Of a stretch of 55,672 nucleotides of DNA, positions 17,179 through 25,310 are shown piece by piece. Source of the DNA: an uncultured Duncaniella sp. (GTDB taxonomy: Bacteria > Bacteroidota > Bacteroidia > Bacteroidales > Muribaculaceae); contig NZ_CAJTMT010000021.1 in assembly GCF_910577345.1 (NCBI RefSeq), forward strand, positions 1-55,672, read 5' to 3'. Position 1 is the first letter of the stretch, and each line of letters begins with the position of its first letter. A model generated the notes under the pieces. It was not told where the DNA came from, searched no databases, and saw nothing but the letters and a program-made list of their open reading frames with translations. A program made the translations under genes and the position numbers.

Positions 17179-17550
17179 TTATGTGGGCGATTGATTCTTC
17201 TTCCCAATAATCAAAATGATAGAATAAACAGCCAGAACGATAAATTGCAAGGTGTTAATGCATAAGAGATAGAACCACCATGTAAGTCCCGCGCCACCTT
17301 CGCTCTTGAACAGTAGTCCGTAACTCAGCAGGAAATTATATCCCAACCAAAATATAATATTGTATAATGCTGTTCGGTATCTGAACTTACGAATAATGGC
17401 TATGGCAATCAGCGACAGAGCAAACGCCACAGCAAGGAGCAATGTATCTTCACTCCATGATGAGCATAAGCATACTGAAACAGCCATAATTGCTCCGATA
17501 ATCCATAATAGCCAAAATCGGTTATCGTAGTGTACCATATAATATTTCAT
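17179..17550 (-). CDS. Small multi-pass membrane protein, unknown
   Basis: The 123-residue protein has four hydrophobic segments (about 10-30, 32-50, 58-78, 92-116), so it is an inner-membrane protein with little outside the bilayer. No family is recognised. Its start overlaps the upstream stop by one base (17550), so it is translationally coupled to the gene before it and is the last of the unknown operon. Base composition is visibly AT-richer than the cob and trp genes, a sign of acquisition. Confidence 0.65.
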   Translation of the reverse strand: MKYYMVHYDNRFWLLWIIGAIMAVSVCLCSSWSEDTLLLAVAFALSLIAIAIIRKFRYRTALYNIIFWLGYNFLLSYGLLFKSEGGAGLTWWFYLLCINTLQFIVLAVYSIILIIGKKNQSPT

Positions 17551-18062
17551 TAAGACATATAATTCACGATTGCCGACTTATTCTTTGCAAAAAATTTACG
17601 TGAATTAATATTCAATGCTCCAAGAGCACGCGTTCCTTTTTCTCTTATATAAAAGAACGGGAAATTTACTGTTGCCACAAACTGCTTTCCTGAGTAATCC
17701 AACATTATCTGATATTGCTTGTTTATATCGTCATACGTTGTATTCAAAATAACACAACTATCTGGTAGAAGTTTCTTTGTCTTTCGCATAACGTAACATT
17801 GCTTAAGCCAATTGTCATATAGAAACATACCGTTTGAAACAACAAATACAATGAGAATGAAGAGTAATCCAAATGTAATGACCTGACCGGATATTGGATC
17901 TCCATTATTCATTTGAATAAATAGGCAGATTGAAAATAACATTATACAAATTGCCAACACCCATGATATTGAGAACAGGAGGGCATCTTTTAATGCAAAT
18001 AAGAAAGAGGTATAATAGGTCCTTTTTGTACCTCTCCAAAATCGTTTATCGGTCAGTTTCAT
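17550..18062 (-). CDS. Two-TM membrane protein, unknown
   Basis: The 170-residue protein has two N-terminal membrane helices (about 22-50 and 60-80) followed by a soluble C-terminal domain (about 85-170, rich in beta-type sequence such as YQIMLDYSGKQFVATVNFPFFYI). It overlaps the upstream gene by 4 bp (ATGA) and the downstream gene by one base. No known family is recognised. The layout of several small membrane and soluble unknowns in a chain resembles immunity or accessory gene arrays of polymorphic toxin systems, but no toxin is seen here. Confidence 0.65.
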   Translation of the reverse strand: MKLTDKRFWRGTKRTYYTSFLFALKDALLFSISWVLAICIMLFSICLFIQMNNGDPISGQVITFGLLFILIVFVVSNGMFLYDNWLKQCYVMRKTKKLLPDSCVILNTTYDDINKQYQIMLDYSGKQFVATVNFPFFYIREKGTRALGALNINSRKFFAKNKSAIVNYMS

Positions 18063-18562
18063 GGTCTAATATACAAATTATTTACTGATACGATCTCTTT
18101 AACTTGAAACTGTGGCAAAGACGTCTTAACATGCATATAAAAGTCATATCCAAAGTCTATTGAAAAACCATGTAATTTATTGGAGAAAACAGCCCAGCAG
18201 AACTCTCTAATACATAATCGTAGATAATCAGAACACGATGAAACAGACACTCTCAGTCCCTGTTTAATGTTTTGAGCAGCCTCTAATAATTGTTTATTAC
18301 ATGACCGTTGACTAAAACTATCCCTTATGTCGTTTTCGCATTCGAGATGATTGATAATTAAGTAGGAGCAACCAGATAAACGTGCTAATGTCACAGCTAC
18401 ATCAATATATCGCTGTTCAATTTTCAAGTACTCTTCTTCTGACAAAATTCCATTATAAAAATTTCGGCCTATTTCCCAAAACGAAGTCCACTCGTTCCTA
18501 AGATAACATCCATTTCCGTCATATAAATCCGGTCTATACTTTGAAATAGAATATTCTTTCAT
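18059..18562 (-). CDS. Unknown soluble protein
   Basis: The 167-residue protein has no signal peptide or membrane segment. It is mainly helical with several cysteines and aromatics (for example YLRNEWTSFWEIGRNFYNG). It could be an immunity-like protein by size and context, but no motif supports a function. It starts 3 nt after the upstream gene and overlaps the downstream one by 4 bp, so it is part of one coupled operon. The coding sequence is AT-rich. Confidence 0.6.
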   Translation of the reverse strand: MKEYSISKYRPDLYDGNGCYLRNEWTSFWEIGRNFYNGILSEEEYLKIEQRYIDVAVTLARLSGCSYLIINHLECENDIRDSFSQRSCNKQLLEAAQNIKQGLRVSVSSCSDYLRLCIREFCWAVFSNKLHGFSIDFGYDFYMHVKTSLPQFQVKEIVSVNNLYIRP

Positions 18563-18565
18563 AAT

Positions 18566-19486
18566 TTACCTCCTTCTCAAATCGTTTATGAACCGATGTG
18601 CTTCAGTAGGAGACATCCACGGCACAGAATCTTTCGGGAGCTTTATTTGTCTCTCCGTTTCAACTCTCTCCACCAATAATGTATCTGAGTCAGTTATCGA
18701 TAATATGTCATTTTTTGATACAGAAAGGGTTATCAATACTGAATCCAAAAGATTTCCTTTTCCGAATGAACGATACTCTATTTCTGCTAACTGAATATAG
18801 TCGGATCTGTGATATTCAATACTGGAGCTGTCACGGTATTCGATTGTTGAAAAATCTTTCGGCATCACAAATACCATTTTATCATAACCGATTGTGTTTG
18901 CATGAAATATGCTATCAATCTGTGTGTCAATAACATTATTATGTTGGTGATAAGCTGAACTGTCAATCGGAAACACATGGATACTTTTATAATAGTCATT
19001 CCAAATTTTCAGGCTGCTATAACCATGATCTTCATTTACTATCCAATTTTCAGCACATATATCAAATTCCACATCATCTGAATTGTATAATTCTTTGATA
19101 AATACTCCATCTGATTTTCCTAACCTAAGTGCCGGCTTTGCCATTCCTCCACCTGTTGTAAATAAAACATACTTACCCCTTTCAGATACAAAATTAGCCT
19201 TTGACACGATGAACGTGAAATAAAAAGGTATAAAAAGTAGTATTGTGGCTACAAAATCAATCCGCAACCACCATTTTAATAATTGGGGTTTGTCAAGGCC
19301 GCGACTTAAAGGTAATGCAAGTATTCCAATAAGATAACCAGCCAACATAAACCAAGCCAAAAGATTCCACCTCCAAATATAAGGTTTACCTTCGACTGCC
19401 CACATCATAAGATATACAATAGGTATGAGTGCGAGTTGCATCCACACCATCCATAGACATACTTTATATTGGAGAGACCCTTTCAT
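18566..19486 (-). CDS. Membrane-anchored unknown protein with large extracytoplasmic domain
   Basis: The 306-residue protein has three membrane helices in the first 120 residues (about 10-30, 40-60, 75-98) and a roughly 190-residue soluble domain with beta-like strands (for example FDICAENWIVNEDHGYSSLKIW). Its ATG overlaps the stop of the IS-interrupted gene (ATGA at 19483-19486), showing they were one operon before the insertion. No family is recognised. With the IS in place its expression must come from promoters in or near the IS, or be lost. Confidence 0.65.
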   Translation of the reverse strand: MKGSLQYKVCLWMVWMQLALIPIVYLMMWAVEGKPYIWRWNLLAWFMLAGYLIGILALPLSRGLDKPQLLKWWLRIDFVATILLFIPFYFTFIVSKANFVSERGKYVLFTTGGGMAKPALRLGKSDGVFIKELYNSDDVEFDICAENWIVNEDHGYSSLKIWNDYYKSIHVFPIDSSAYHQHNNVIDTQIDSIFHANTIGYDKMVFVMPKDFSTIEYRDSSSIEYHRSDYIQLAEIEYRSFGKGNLLDSVLITLSVSKNDILSITDSDTLLVERVETERQIKLPKDSVPWMSPTEAHRFINDLRRR

Positions 19487-19702
19487 CCGATTAAATCTTT
19501 TATTGATTTTGCCTGCTGTGCCAATCTCATAAGGACAGACCTTGATATATCTTCATCAAGTGTATCATACATTTTTAGTAATAAGTCTTTTAATTCATCA
19601 AAATCAATACTTTTATGCGTATCATCGAAATATAGCTGTTCCGACTTAAAATGCAGTATCCTATTTATTATTATTACTGTCCGCTAAACCATAAAGGCAC
19701 TT

Positions 19703-19739
19703 GCCCAACCTCTTGAGAAGTAGAAGTTGGGCTTTTTTT
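19703..19739 (+). terminator. Terminator at the IS left end
   Basis: GCCCAAC (19703-19709) pairs with GTTGGGC (19726-19732), followed by seven T residues. It would stop plus-strand transcripts entering the IS and limit antisense over the transposase. Confidence 0.7.
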
Positions 19740-19758
19740 GTGCAAGGACAAGCCCCTC

Positions 19759-20982
19759 TTAATGATTCTCGTTCGTTTCGGGTGGTGATTCCGAGGCCTG
19801 CTCGAGCATGATTTTGAGGTCGGCGTCTGGTTGGTTGAAGAATGTCTCAAGATTTAGATAGTACATGAGGACGATTCTTACCATTGTGGCTAATCCTGAG
19901 AAACTCCAAGGACGCGAAAGTGAGCTTTGAAGCACTGAGAGCAGCAGGTTGGCTATGAGTGTAACCCAGATCTGGATTTTTATGGCGTTGGCACTCTCGC
20001 CATAAAAATACCGCAATGGAAAATTTTGTTTTATCTGTTTGAAAAGCGACTCTATCTGCCACCTGCGGCGATATATGGCGACGATTGTCTCAGGGCGCAT
20101 ATCAAAGTCGTTTGTAAGCAAGGTGACCAACTTAGGCCGTTTCCCCTTTTTGTGGTCAACATATGTGATCATGCGGGCTATATGGTTGATGTCGCCCTTG
20201 CGGAATACAACTATCTGCTCACGGTACACCATCTTACCCTCCGGTGTAATCTCCATGAAATCAAACAGGAGCTCATATCTGAGGTTTTGCTTCATTTTTG
20301 TGACGTATATCACATCGCGGCCGGTCAGTTCCTCAAATTTCTCATAGTTGATGTAGGCGCGGTCGAGGGCCACAATCTCATGGTGATTGTAATGAGACGG
20401 AGCGAGCATAAAAGAGTCGTTGGTTGCGGCGGAAGTGAACCTGACATCGCATGGTACACCCTCATTGGCGTGTATCACGGAGTGTACTTTGATACCGCCT
20501 TTCTTCTTCCCTGTTTTGGGGTGACGGCCGACACCCTTGAAAATCATGTTGGAGAATAGAGTGATAGTCGTCGAATCGATGATCCTGAGGGCTTTTATCC
20601 ACGCTTCGGTGCCGTTTCTGCGGCTGTCCGATGAAAGTTTGCTTTTGTTGGACTCATAGAGGTCCCGATAGACCTCCTCAAAAAATTTTTCCGGCCTTCT
20701 GGCATTGGCATCAGAGAGTGTGCTGCGCTTGGACACTTTTTCTATTCCCAAATGTGCCAGTTTACGGACTTCGGCGGTCATAGCGGCCTCTATCTCACGC
20801 AGTGAATCGAAACGCATGATTACCGCAAACAGCATTGTCAGTAGGTGAACATAGCCGTCAAAGCTCTTTACATACCTTTCTCCGCCGTTTTTGCGGCTCA
20901 TTTCAACAATTTTTGCCCGGTCAAGTGATTTTATCAGCTGACCATACACCGGCTGTCCGAAAAAATGGGTACTTTTGCTCAT
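19759..20982 (-). CDS. IS4-family DDE transposase
   Basis: Start at 20982 (407 residues, MSKSTHFFGQPVYG...) is preferred; an in-frame start at 21039 would add 19 residues. Catalytic features: the first Asp in IIDSTTITLF, the second Asp in VALDRAYINY, and the C-terminal Y-R-E-K signature YRRRWQIESLFKQIKQ. An N-terminal DUF4372-like region precedes the core. The protein appears full-length with no frameshift, so the element may still move. The gene reads in the same direction as the interrupted operon. Confidence 0.92.
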   Translation of the reverse strand: MSKSTHFFGQPVYGQLIKSLDRAKIVEMSRKNGGERYVKSFDGYVHLLTMLFAVIMRFDSLREIEAAMTAEVRKLAHLGIEKVSKRSTLSDANARRPEKFFEEVYRDLYESNKSKLSSDSRRNGTEAWIKALRIIDSTTITLFSNMIFKGVGRHPKTGKKKGGIKVHSVIHANEGVPCDVRFTSAATNDSFMLAPSHYNHHEIVALDRAYINYEKFEELTGRDVIYVTKMKQNLRYELLFDFMEITPEGKMVYREQIVVFRKGDINHIARMITYVDHKKGKRPKLVTLLTNDFDMRPETIVAIYRRRWQIESLFKQIKQNFPLRYFYGESANAIKIQIWVTLIANLLLSVLQSSLSRPWSFSGLATMVRIVLMYYLNLETFFNQPDADLKIMLEQASESPPETNENH

Positions 20983-21284
20983 GGTTATTCGGTTTTGTTT
21001 GGCGACAGCTAAATAACCAAAATGGGCTGACTCCACCAAATGGAATCAGCCCTAATTTTTTCATCGCTTAAAATTTTTTAGCGGACAGTAATAATTTATT
21101 ATATTTGATTTTCTTTTTCCAATCAATCTAAATATCTGTCCCTGCTGATCTACATATTCGTGATTTAGATAGTATCGGTCAAATATATGTTTGTTGTCCG
21201 GATAATCCCAATAATCGCCGATATGTAACGCTTCAAGAATATCGGAGTTCAACGATGGTATTGATATGTTGAGTATTGGAAACC

Positions 21285-21446
21285 TCATGACTCAACCCTC
21301 CTTTCCTGAAAATAATATTGTGGATTCAGGCAGTAACGGCAGCGGAGCGGACAGCCGTGGAAAGCGACAAGCGTGGTCACACCATCGCCGTCGGTGGAGA
21401 GGCGATGACGGGAGATGCCAATTATTTTTGCTCGGTCGGGAGGCAT
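21285..21446 (-). pseudogene. Truncated radical-SAM gene head (53 codons) leading the unknown operon
   Basis: This ORF repeats the first 43 codons of the radical-SAM gene at 16971, including the Fe-S motif CPLRCRYC, and then diverges to PQYYFQERRVES and a stop. The TGA overlaps the ATG of the next, IS-interrupted gene (ATGA at 21285-21288), so it acts as a leader ORF for the operon. It keeps its own -7 box (TAACTTTG, 21485-21478). The SAM-binding and later parts are absent, so radical-SAM activity is impossible. It may be a relic or a translation-coupling device. Confidence 0.82.
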
Positions 21447-21482
21447 AAGGCTGTCGGATCGGCATAAGAGCCTATCGCAAAG
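21317..21482 (-). repeat. 166-bp repeat, second copy
   Basis: An ungapped direct duplicate of 16842-17007 with two base differences. It ends within the -7 box: beyond it the parent has ATAATC and this copy TTAGCC, which changes the box from TATCTTTG to TAACTTTG yet keeps a functional match. Confidence 0.92.
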
Positions 21483-21527
21483 TTAGCCATTATATTTGGA
21501 TTTCAGTGCATTATTGACTTTTTTGTG

Positions 21528-21535
21528 TAACTTTG
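21528..21535 (+). promoter_or_regulatory. -7 promoter box of the DUF1016 gene
   Basis: TAACTTTG lies only 4 bp upstream of the ATG at 21540, so the mRNA would be leaderless or nearly so. Confidence 0.55.
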
Positions 21536-21539
21536 CATC

Positions 21540-22646
21540 ATGACAGCAGAAATCGATACACCAAATCTTCCGGTTGGTTACGCTGAATGGCGTAGAAAAA
21601 TCGTAACGCTCATTGAGAATGCCAAACTCAATGCGGCCATTCATGTGAATACCGATATGCTTTCTTTGTATTGGAGCATCGGCAGTGACATTATCCGTAA
21701 GAAAAAAGAACTTGGCTGGGGCGCGCAGGTAATAGAACAGTTATCCTTGGACCTGACACGCAAATTCCCCGAAGATAAAGGCTACTCCGTGAGAAACCTG
21801 CACTATATGAGACGTTTTGCGGAAAACTATCCCGACTTTCCAATTCTGCAAGTGCCACTTGCAGAATTTAAGAACTTACCAATTTCGCAAGCGGCACTTG
21901 CAGAATTAGCTGGCGACAAAGACTGTGTGGATATTCCGTTATCGACCATAAGCTGGTATCACCACATATCCATGTTGCCGAAAATCAAGAATAATGCGGA
22001 ACGTGCCTTCTATATCCTTGAAACTACCCGTAACGGTTGGAGCCGGGACGTGATGCTGTCAAAGATAAACGGCGGTTATATGAAAACCATCGGTAATGCT
22101 GTGACCAATTTTACACGGACTTTACCGGAATATCAATCGGATCTCGCACGATATGCGTTCAAAGACCCTTATAATTTCAGTTTCATAGGCACGATGGCTC
22201 TGCAACATGAGCGCGACATAGAGAACAGTCTTGCCGAGCGAATGACAGAGTTTTTGTTGGAACTGGGGCATGGATTCGCCTATGTAGGCAGACAATATAA
22301 TGTAGTAGTTGATGGCGATGACTATTATATTGATATTCTGATGTATCATCTGAAACTCCATTGTTATGTGGTTGTCGAATTAAAGGCAGTTGAGTTTATA
22401 CCCGAATTTGTAAGCAAACTGAATTTTTATATCTCGGCTGTTGATGAGTATGTGAAATCACCTGAAGACAAACCGACCATCGGTCTTTTGCTCTGCCGTA
22501 ACAAAAGCAATAAAAAGGCTGAGTTCGCATTGAGAGGTATAACGCAACCGATGGGTATAGCCCAGTATGAAACCGAAAAGCTATTCAAGGATGTTGCCTC
22601 AGCGCTGCCGACAGTCGAGGGGATTGAAGAAGAATTGGATTATTGA
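21540..22646 (+). CDS. PDDEXK nuclease-domain protein (DUF1016, YhcG-like)
   Basis: The 368-residue protein carries the DUF1016 N-terminal helical domain (about 10-190, WRRKIVTLIENAKLNAA... LYWSIGSDI) and the C-terminal PD-(D/E)XK nuclease fold (about 220-360, YYIDILMYHLKLHCYVVVELKA with the Asp and E-x-K pair). This family occurs widely in accessory regions and is suspected to act on DNA during recombination or defence; its exact role is unsettled. Residues about 102-127 are two copies of a 13-residue repeat encoded by a palindrome. The end overlaps the convergent secreted protein gene by 7 bp. Confidence 0.88.
   Translation: MTAEIDTPNLPVGYAEWRRKIVTLIENAKLNAAIHVNTDMLSLYWSIGSDIIRKKKELGWGAQVIEQLSLDLTRKFPEDKGYSVRNLHYMRRFAENYPDFPILQVPLAEFKNLPISQAALAELAGDKDCVDIPLSTISWYHHISMLPKIKNNAERAFYILETTRNGWSRDVMLSKINGGYMKTIGNAVTNFTRTLPEYQSDLARYAFKDPYNFSFIGTMALQHERDIENSLAERMTEFLLELGHGFAYVGRQYNVVVDGDDYYIDILMYHLKLHCYVVVELKAVEFIPEFVSKLNFYISAVDEYVKSPEDKPTIGLLLCRNKSNKKAEFALRGITQPMGIAQYETEKLFKDVASALPTVEGIEEELDY
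21842..21907. repeat. In-frame palindromic repeat inside the DUF1016 gene
   Basis: AATTCTGCAAGTG-C-CACTTGCAGAATT (21842-21868) is a perfect 13-bp-arm palindrome. A diverged copy follows at 21881-21907, 39 bp (13 codons) later, keeping the frame. It encodes ILQVPLAEF and ISQAALAEL. Confidence 0.8.
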
Positions 22647-23104
22647 AGTTGAAAATCACTCTTAATCCCCTGCATCATCTCCGGAGAGGAGTCCGGTTCC
22701 GCTTCAATCAGAGATATGTCCAGAATCAGTAATTTGCCGTCTGTCTCTACGGCTCTCACCGGAATCTTAATAGGTTCGGTCTCCGGCCTCCATTTATATT
22801 TGACCAGGTACCAGTCATCTTTAAGCGGGCAGACAATCAAGGATTTAATGCCGTATTGACAGACATCCTGCGCATGAATGACTGCGTCGACATCATATTT
22901 TTGCGTGTAGCCTCTGAGTTTTTCAATGAGTTCGGTGGATGTATATGCTTTCAAAAGCTCGAAATTACTCTCCTCATTATTTTCTGCATTCCTCATGTAT
23001 TGGACATAGAATTCCTTGATTTTCGCTTCACACTGCCCGTATGAATAAAAGGTGCAGAGCGAAAACATACCGACCAAAAGCGTTCTAAAAACTCGCATAT
23101 TCAT
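22640..23104 (-). CDS. Unknown exported protein
   Basis: Start at 23104 (MNMRVFRTLLVGMFSLCTFYSYG...) gives 154 residues with a convincing signal peptide cleaved around residue 21. The mature domain (about 25-150) contains paired strands (WYLVKYKWRPETEPIKIPVRAVE) and an acidic tail; it recalls DUF3828-like small periplasmic proteins, with low certainty. It ends convergent with the DUF1016 gene. The role is unknown. Confidence 0.6.
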   Translation of the reverse strand: MNMRVFRTLLVGMFSLCTFYSYGQCEAKIKEFYVQYMRNAENNEESNFELLKAYTSTELIEKLRGYTQKYDVDAVIHAQDVCQYGIKSLIVCPLKDDWYLVKYKWRPETEPIKIPVRAVETDGKLLILDISLIEAEPDSSPEMMQGIKSDFQLQ

Positions 23105-23144
23105 GATTCCGAAACTTACTGATACGAGATACAATGGGAGACTC

Positions 23145-23921
23145 TCAGAACCTCCATATAGGATAATCAAAGGCCTTGCTGCCGTTTTTCCGATGGAAGT
23201 ACACGGTAAGGCCAATGGCCAAGACGATGCTGACGATACGGAGAATATTCGAAATCAGCCCTCCTGCAGCAACCTCAGTGCCTGTCACGTTGAATATTAT
23301 CCATGCACCATTCATCAGTATATGAAGAAAAACCGGGACCCACAAGTCGAACTTCCACGCTGTGTACATCCAACTGAAATAAAGAGCGCCGATAAATGTC
23401 ACCCCAACAGCAGCCATACACGACATTAAGTCATGCCCCTGATATATGTGAGGATAGGCAAAAAGGAGAGCCGGCAGGATGGTTGCCCAGAAAAATCCCA
23501 CCTTTGCATACCGGAAGAAGAGACCGAACATGAAACCACGCCATATAAATTCCTCTATAAAACCGGGCAACACGCATCCCTTGGCAAGCAACGAGAAACT
23601 CCAATCAGGATTTACCGACCCGATAATCGGAAAAACGAGGTAAAGTGGCAGCACAGAAATCACAGCAACCAACTGTCCTTTCGTGTACTTTGAACCAAGT
23701 CCGAGAAACGAAAATATCTTTCCGGGCTTCATCACTATGCAAAGAATAAGGGCAATGAGTATGACCATTAGAAGATCCTTCGCAGTGTAATAGATGACCG
23801 TATGCCTCGGCAGTCCTAACCATGATGCCACACGCCCGACATTATACCATGCGAATTCTACCATAACCGATGCAATCGCCGCAAAAGCCACCCTGCCTAT
23901 TTTGGAATTCAATTCTATCAT
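23145..23921 (-). CDS. CPBP-family intramembrane glutamic protease (CAAX/Abi)
   Basis: The ATG at 23921 sits 14-20 nt behind the expected transcription start, so the longer reading to 24050 is rejected; the protein is then 258 residues. About seven to eight membrane segments are seen. The CPBP motif EEFIWRG (EExxxR) follows GCVLPGFI, and conserved histidines lie in LFAYPHIYQG and VFLHILMNG, forming the membrane active site. Members process prenylated or other membrane proteins, and some in bacteria serve as bacteriocin self-immunity. The substrate is unknown. Confidence 0.88.
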   Translation of the reverse strand: MIELNSKIGRVAFAAIASVMVEFAWYNVGRVASWLGLPRHTVIYYTAKDLLMVILIALILCIVMKPGKIFSFLGLGSKYTKGQLVAVISVLPLYLVFPIIGSVNPDWSFSLLAKGCVLPGFIEEFIWRGFMFGLFFRYAKVGFFWATILPALLFAYPHIYQGHDLMSCMAAVGVTFIGALYFSWMYTAWKFDLWVPVFLHILMNGAWIIFNVTGTEVAAGGLISNILRIVSIVLAIGLTVYFHRKNGSKAFDYPIWRF

Positions 23922-23941
23922 ATTTTCGTTATTTATCAATA

Positions 23942-23949
23942 CAAAGTTA
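23942..23949 (-). promoter_or_regulatory. -7 promoter box of the CPBP protease gene
   Basis: The minus strand reads TAACTTTG, 20 nt upstream of the ATG at 23921. Confidence 0.6.
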
Positions 23950-24074
23950 CACGTTATAGATAGAAAAATTCTCAACAAATGTTGAATATCGCAAAATCTT
24001 AAACGTTTTTTCCCGACAATATCGGAAAAATCGGCACAAGCCGTAACCACAGTGCATTAAATTCGTCAACATCT

Positions 24075-24180
24075 GAAAAGGGTACAGAAAGACAGAAGGT
24101 CAGAAGATACAAAAAGATTAATTCCAGTAAATTATACTTCTGTTGCTTTTGTTTATTATGTTCTTTTGTATCTCTTTTCA
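24075..24180. repeat. Imperfect inverted repeat, family 2 copy
   Basis: TGAAAAGGGTACAGAAAGAC on the left pairs loosely with the right end (...TTTTGTATCTCTTTTCA). The left arm matches the outer arm of the element at 52396-52660 (GGGTACA-AA-GACA-AAGGTCAGAAGA-AC), so the two are one family. It lies between the divergent CPBP and PAP2 genes. Confidence 0.6.
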
Positions 24181-24489
24181 TTTTCCATGAACCGGATTTT
24201 CAGATTGAACCAAAGTTTCCCGGATTGACTGCTGAAATTTTTTTCAAAAAAAATTTTTCTGCGAATAGTAGTTTTTCAATCGCTTGTCGTCTTAGTGATA
24301 AAACCCGCTTGTTCTCCTGTCCTCCGGTCGGGTTTGGTCATCGTAGCGCTGAATGGTTGGTTGTGCCATGCGCGAGTGATGACACTATCGTAAATCATTT
24401 TGCTAACAGCGTCTGCTATTTGTCCCGGCAACAAAAAGTGACCGTCCGAAAAAGTTGAGAGGCAATGGCATTCGCACAAAAAAACTTGA
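24181..24489. other. Gene-poor spacer upstream of the PAP2 gene
   Basis: About 310 bp without a convincing gene. Near 24231-24260 an A/T palindrome (runs of T then A then T around a single C) could fold. I find no clear -7 box for the PAP2 gene here. Confidence 0.5.
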
Positions 24490-25284
24490 ATGCCAATGGA
24501 CAGATATTCAGTGGTAAGGCCACTCATTGCCTTATTTTTACTTATCAGCATGACTTTTGGAAACACAGTGCAGGCCAACGGCAGTATGAAACCAATGACC
24601 GACAGCATCGGCATGACCTCATCCGACAGCCGATTCAAACCCTCACAGCTCATCGTACCCGGAACAATGATTGCCGTCGGGACTCTCGGAGTCATCAAGG
24701 GAGGGCCGTTGCACAAGGCAAAACATGCAGTCAAAGACCATCTCGACAAACTGCGCGGTGAGGAAATTTTCTGCCTTGACGATTACACCCAACTGTTTCC
24801 GGCCATCACATATCTCTGCATGGGTGGCAGACATGCCAAACATTCTTTCAAGGAAAGAGCTGTCGTAGGAGCTACGGCCTATATGATTATGGCCTCGATA
24901 GTCAACACGGCAAAATATACCATCCGCGAACAGCGCCCCGACGCATCGACCCGCAACTCCTTCCCATCCGGCCACACAGCCACTGTGTTCACCGGCGCGG
25001 AACTCATGCGCGAGGAATACGGACCCGGCTGGGGCGCCGGAGCCTACACCCTCGCAACTATGGTCGCTTTCCTGCGCATGTACAACGGCCGTCACTGGCT
25101 CAACGACGTAGTTGCCGGAGCGGGAGTGGGCATACTCTCCGCACGCCTTGCCTACCGTATGCTCCCACTCTATCAGCGTTGGTTCCATTGGGACAACAAT
25201 AACTCCGACTGCACCGCCATAGTCCTCCCCTCCTTCAACCCCGACAACAAAAACTTCGCAATCAACGTGACAGTCACGTTTTAA
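24490..25284 (+). CDS. PAP2-family phosphatase
   Basis: The 264-residue protein has a hydrophobic N-terminal segment (about 8-29) that is either a signal peptide or a membrane anchor. Three PAP2 motifs are seen: KYTIREQRP (about 138-146), FPSGHT (about 157-162) and RMYNGRHWLNDV (about 196-207), which form the phosphate site with its catalytic histidines. Such enzymes remove phosphate from undecaprenyl pyrophosphate, phosphatidic acid or lipid A precursors on the periplasmic side. It stands alone, and an almost perfect hairpin follows its stop. The substrate is not set by sequence. Confidence 0.9.
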   Translation: MPMDRYSVVRPLIALFLLISMTFGNTVQANGSMKPMTDSIGMTSSDSRFKPSQLIVPGTMIAVGTLGVIKGGPLHKAKHAVKDHLDKLRGEEIFCLDDYTQLFPAITYLCMGGRHAKHSFKERAVVGATAYMIMASIVNTAKYTIREQRPDASTRNSFPSGHTATVFTGAELMREEYGPGWGAGAYTLATMVAFLRMYNGRHWLNDVVAGAGVGILSARLAYRMLPLYQRWFHWDNNNSDCTAIVLPSFNPDNKNFAINVTVTF

Positions 25285-25310
25285 AAATGCTGTATCAAAT
25301 CTATACCGGA

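Larger units (their letters stand above)
19671..21094 (-). mobile_element. IS4-family insertion sequence, complete
   Basis: The 1424-bp element has perfect 18-bp terminal inverted repeats, TTATTACTGTCCGCTAAA at 19671-19688 and its complement at 21077-21094. It is flanked by 7-bp direct repeats TTTATTA at 19664-19670 and 21095-21101. One transposase gene fills it. Both ends and the target duplication are intact and the interrupted gene can be restored in silico, so insertion is recent. Confidence 0.93.
19483..21288 (-). pseudogene. Unknown 124-residue gene interrupted by an IS4-type element
   Basis: The first part (21288 to 21095) encodes MRFPILNISIPSLNSDILEA and on to residue 65; the second part (19670 to 19483) encodes residues 66-124, ending ...AQQAKSIKDLIG. 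If the IS and one TTTATTA copy are removed, the frame reads through without a stop (SNIIN joined to RILHF) and ends in an ATGA overlap with the next gene. In the present DNA the N-terminal part runs into the IS and stops after ten IS-encoded residues. The intact protein would be soluble, acidic and helical at the C-terminus. Function unknown. Confidence 0.88.
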
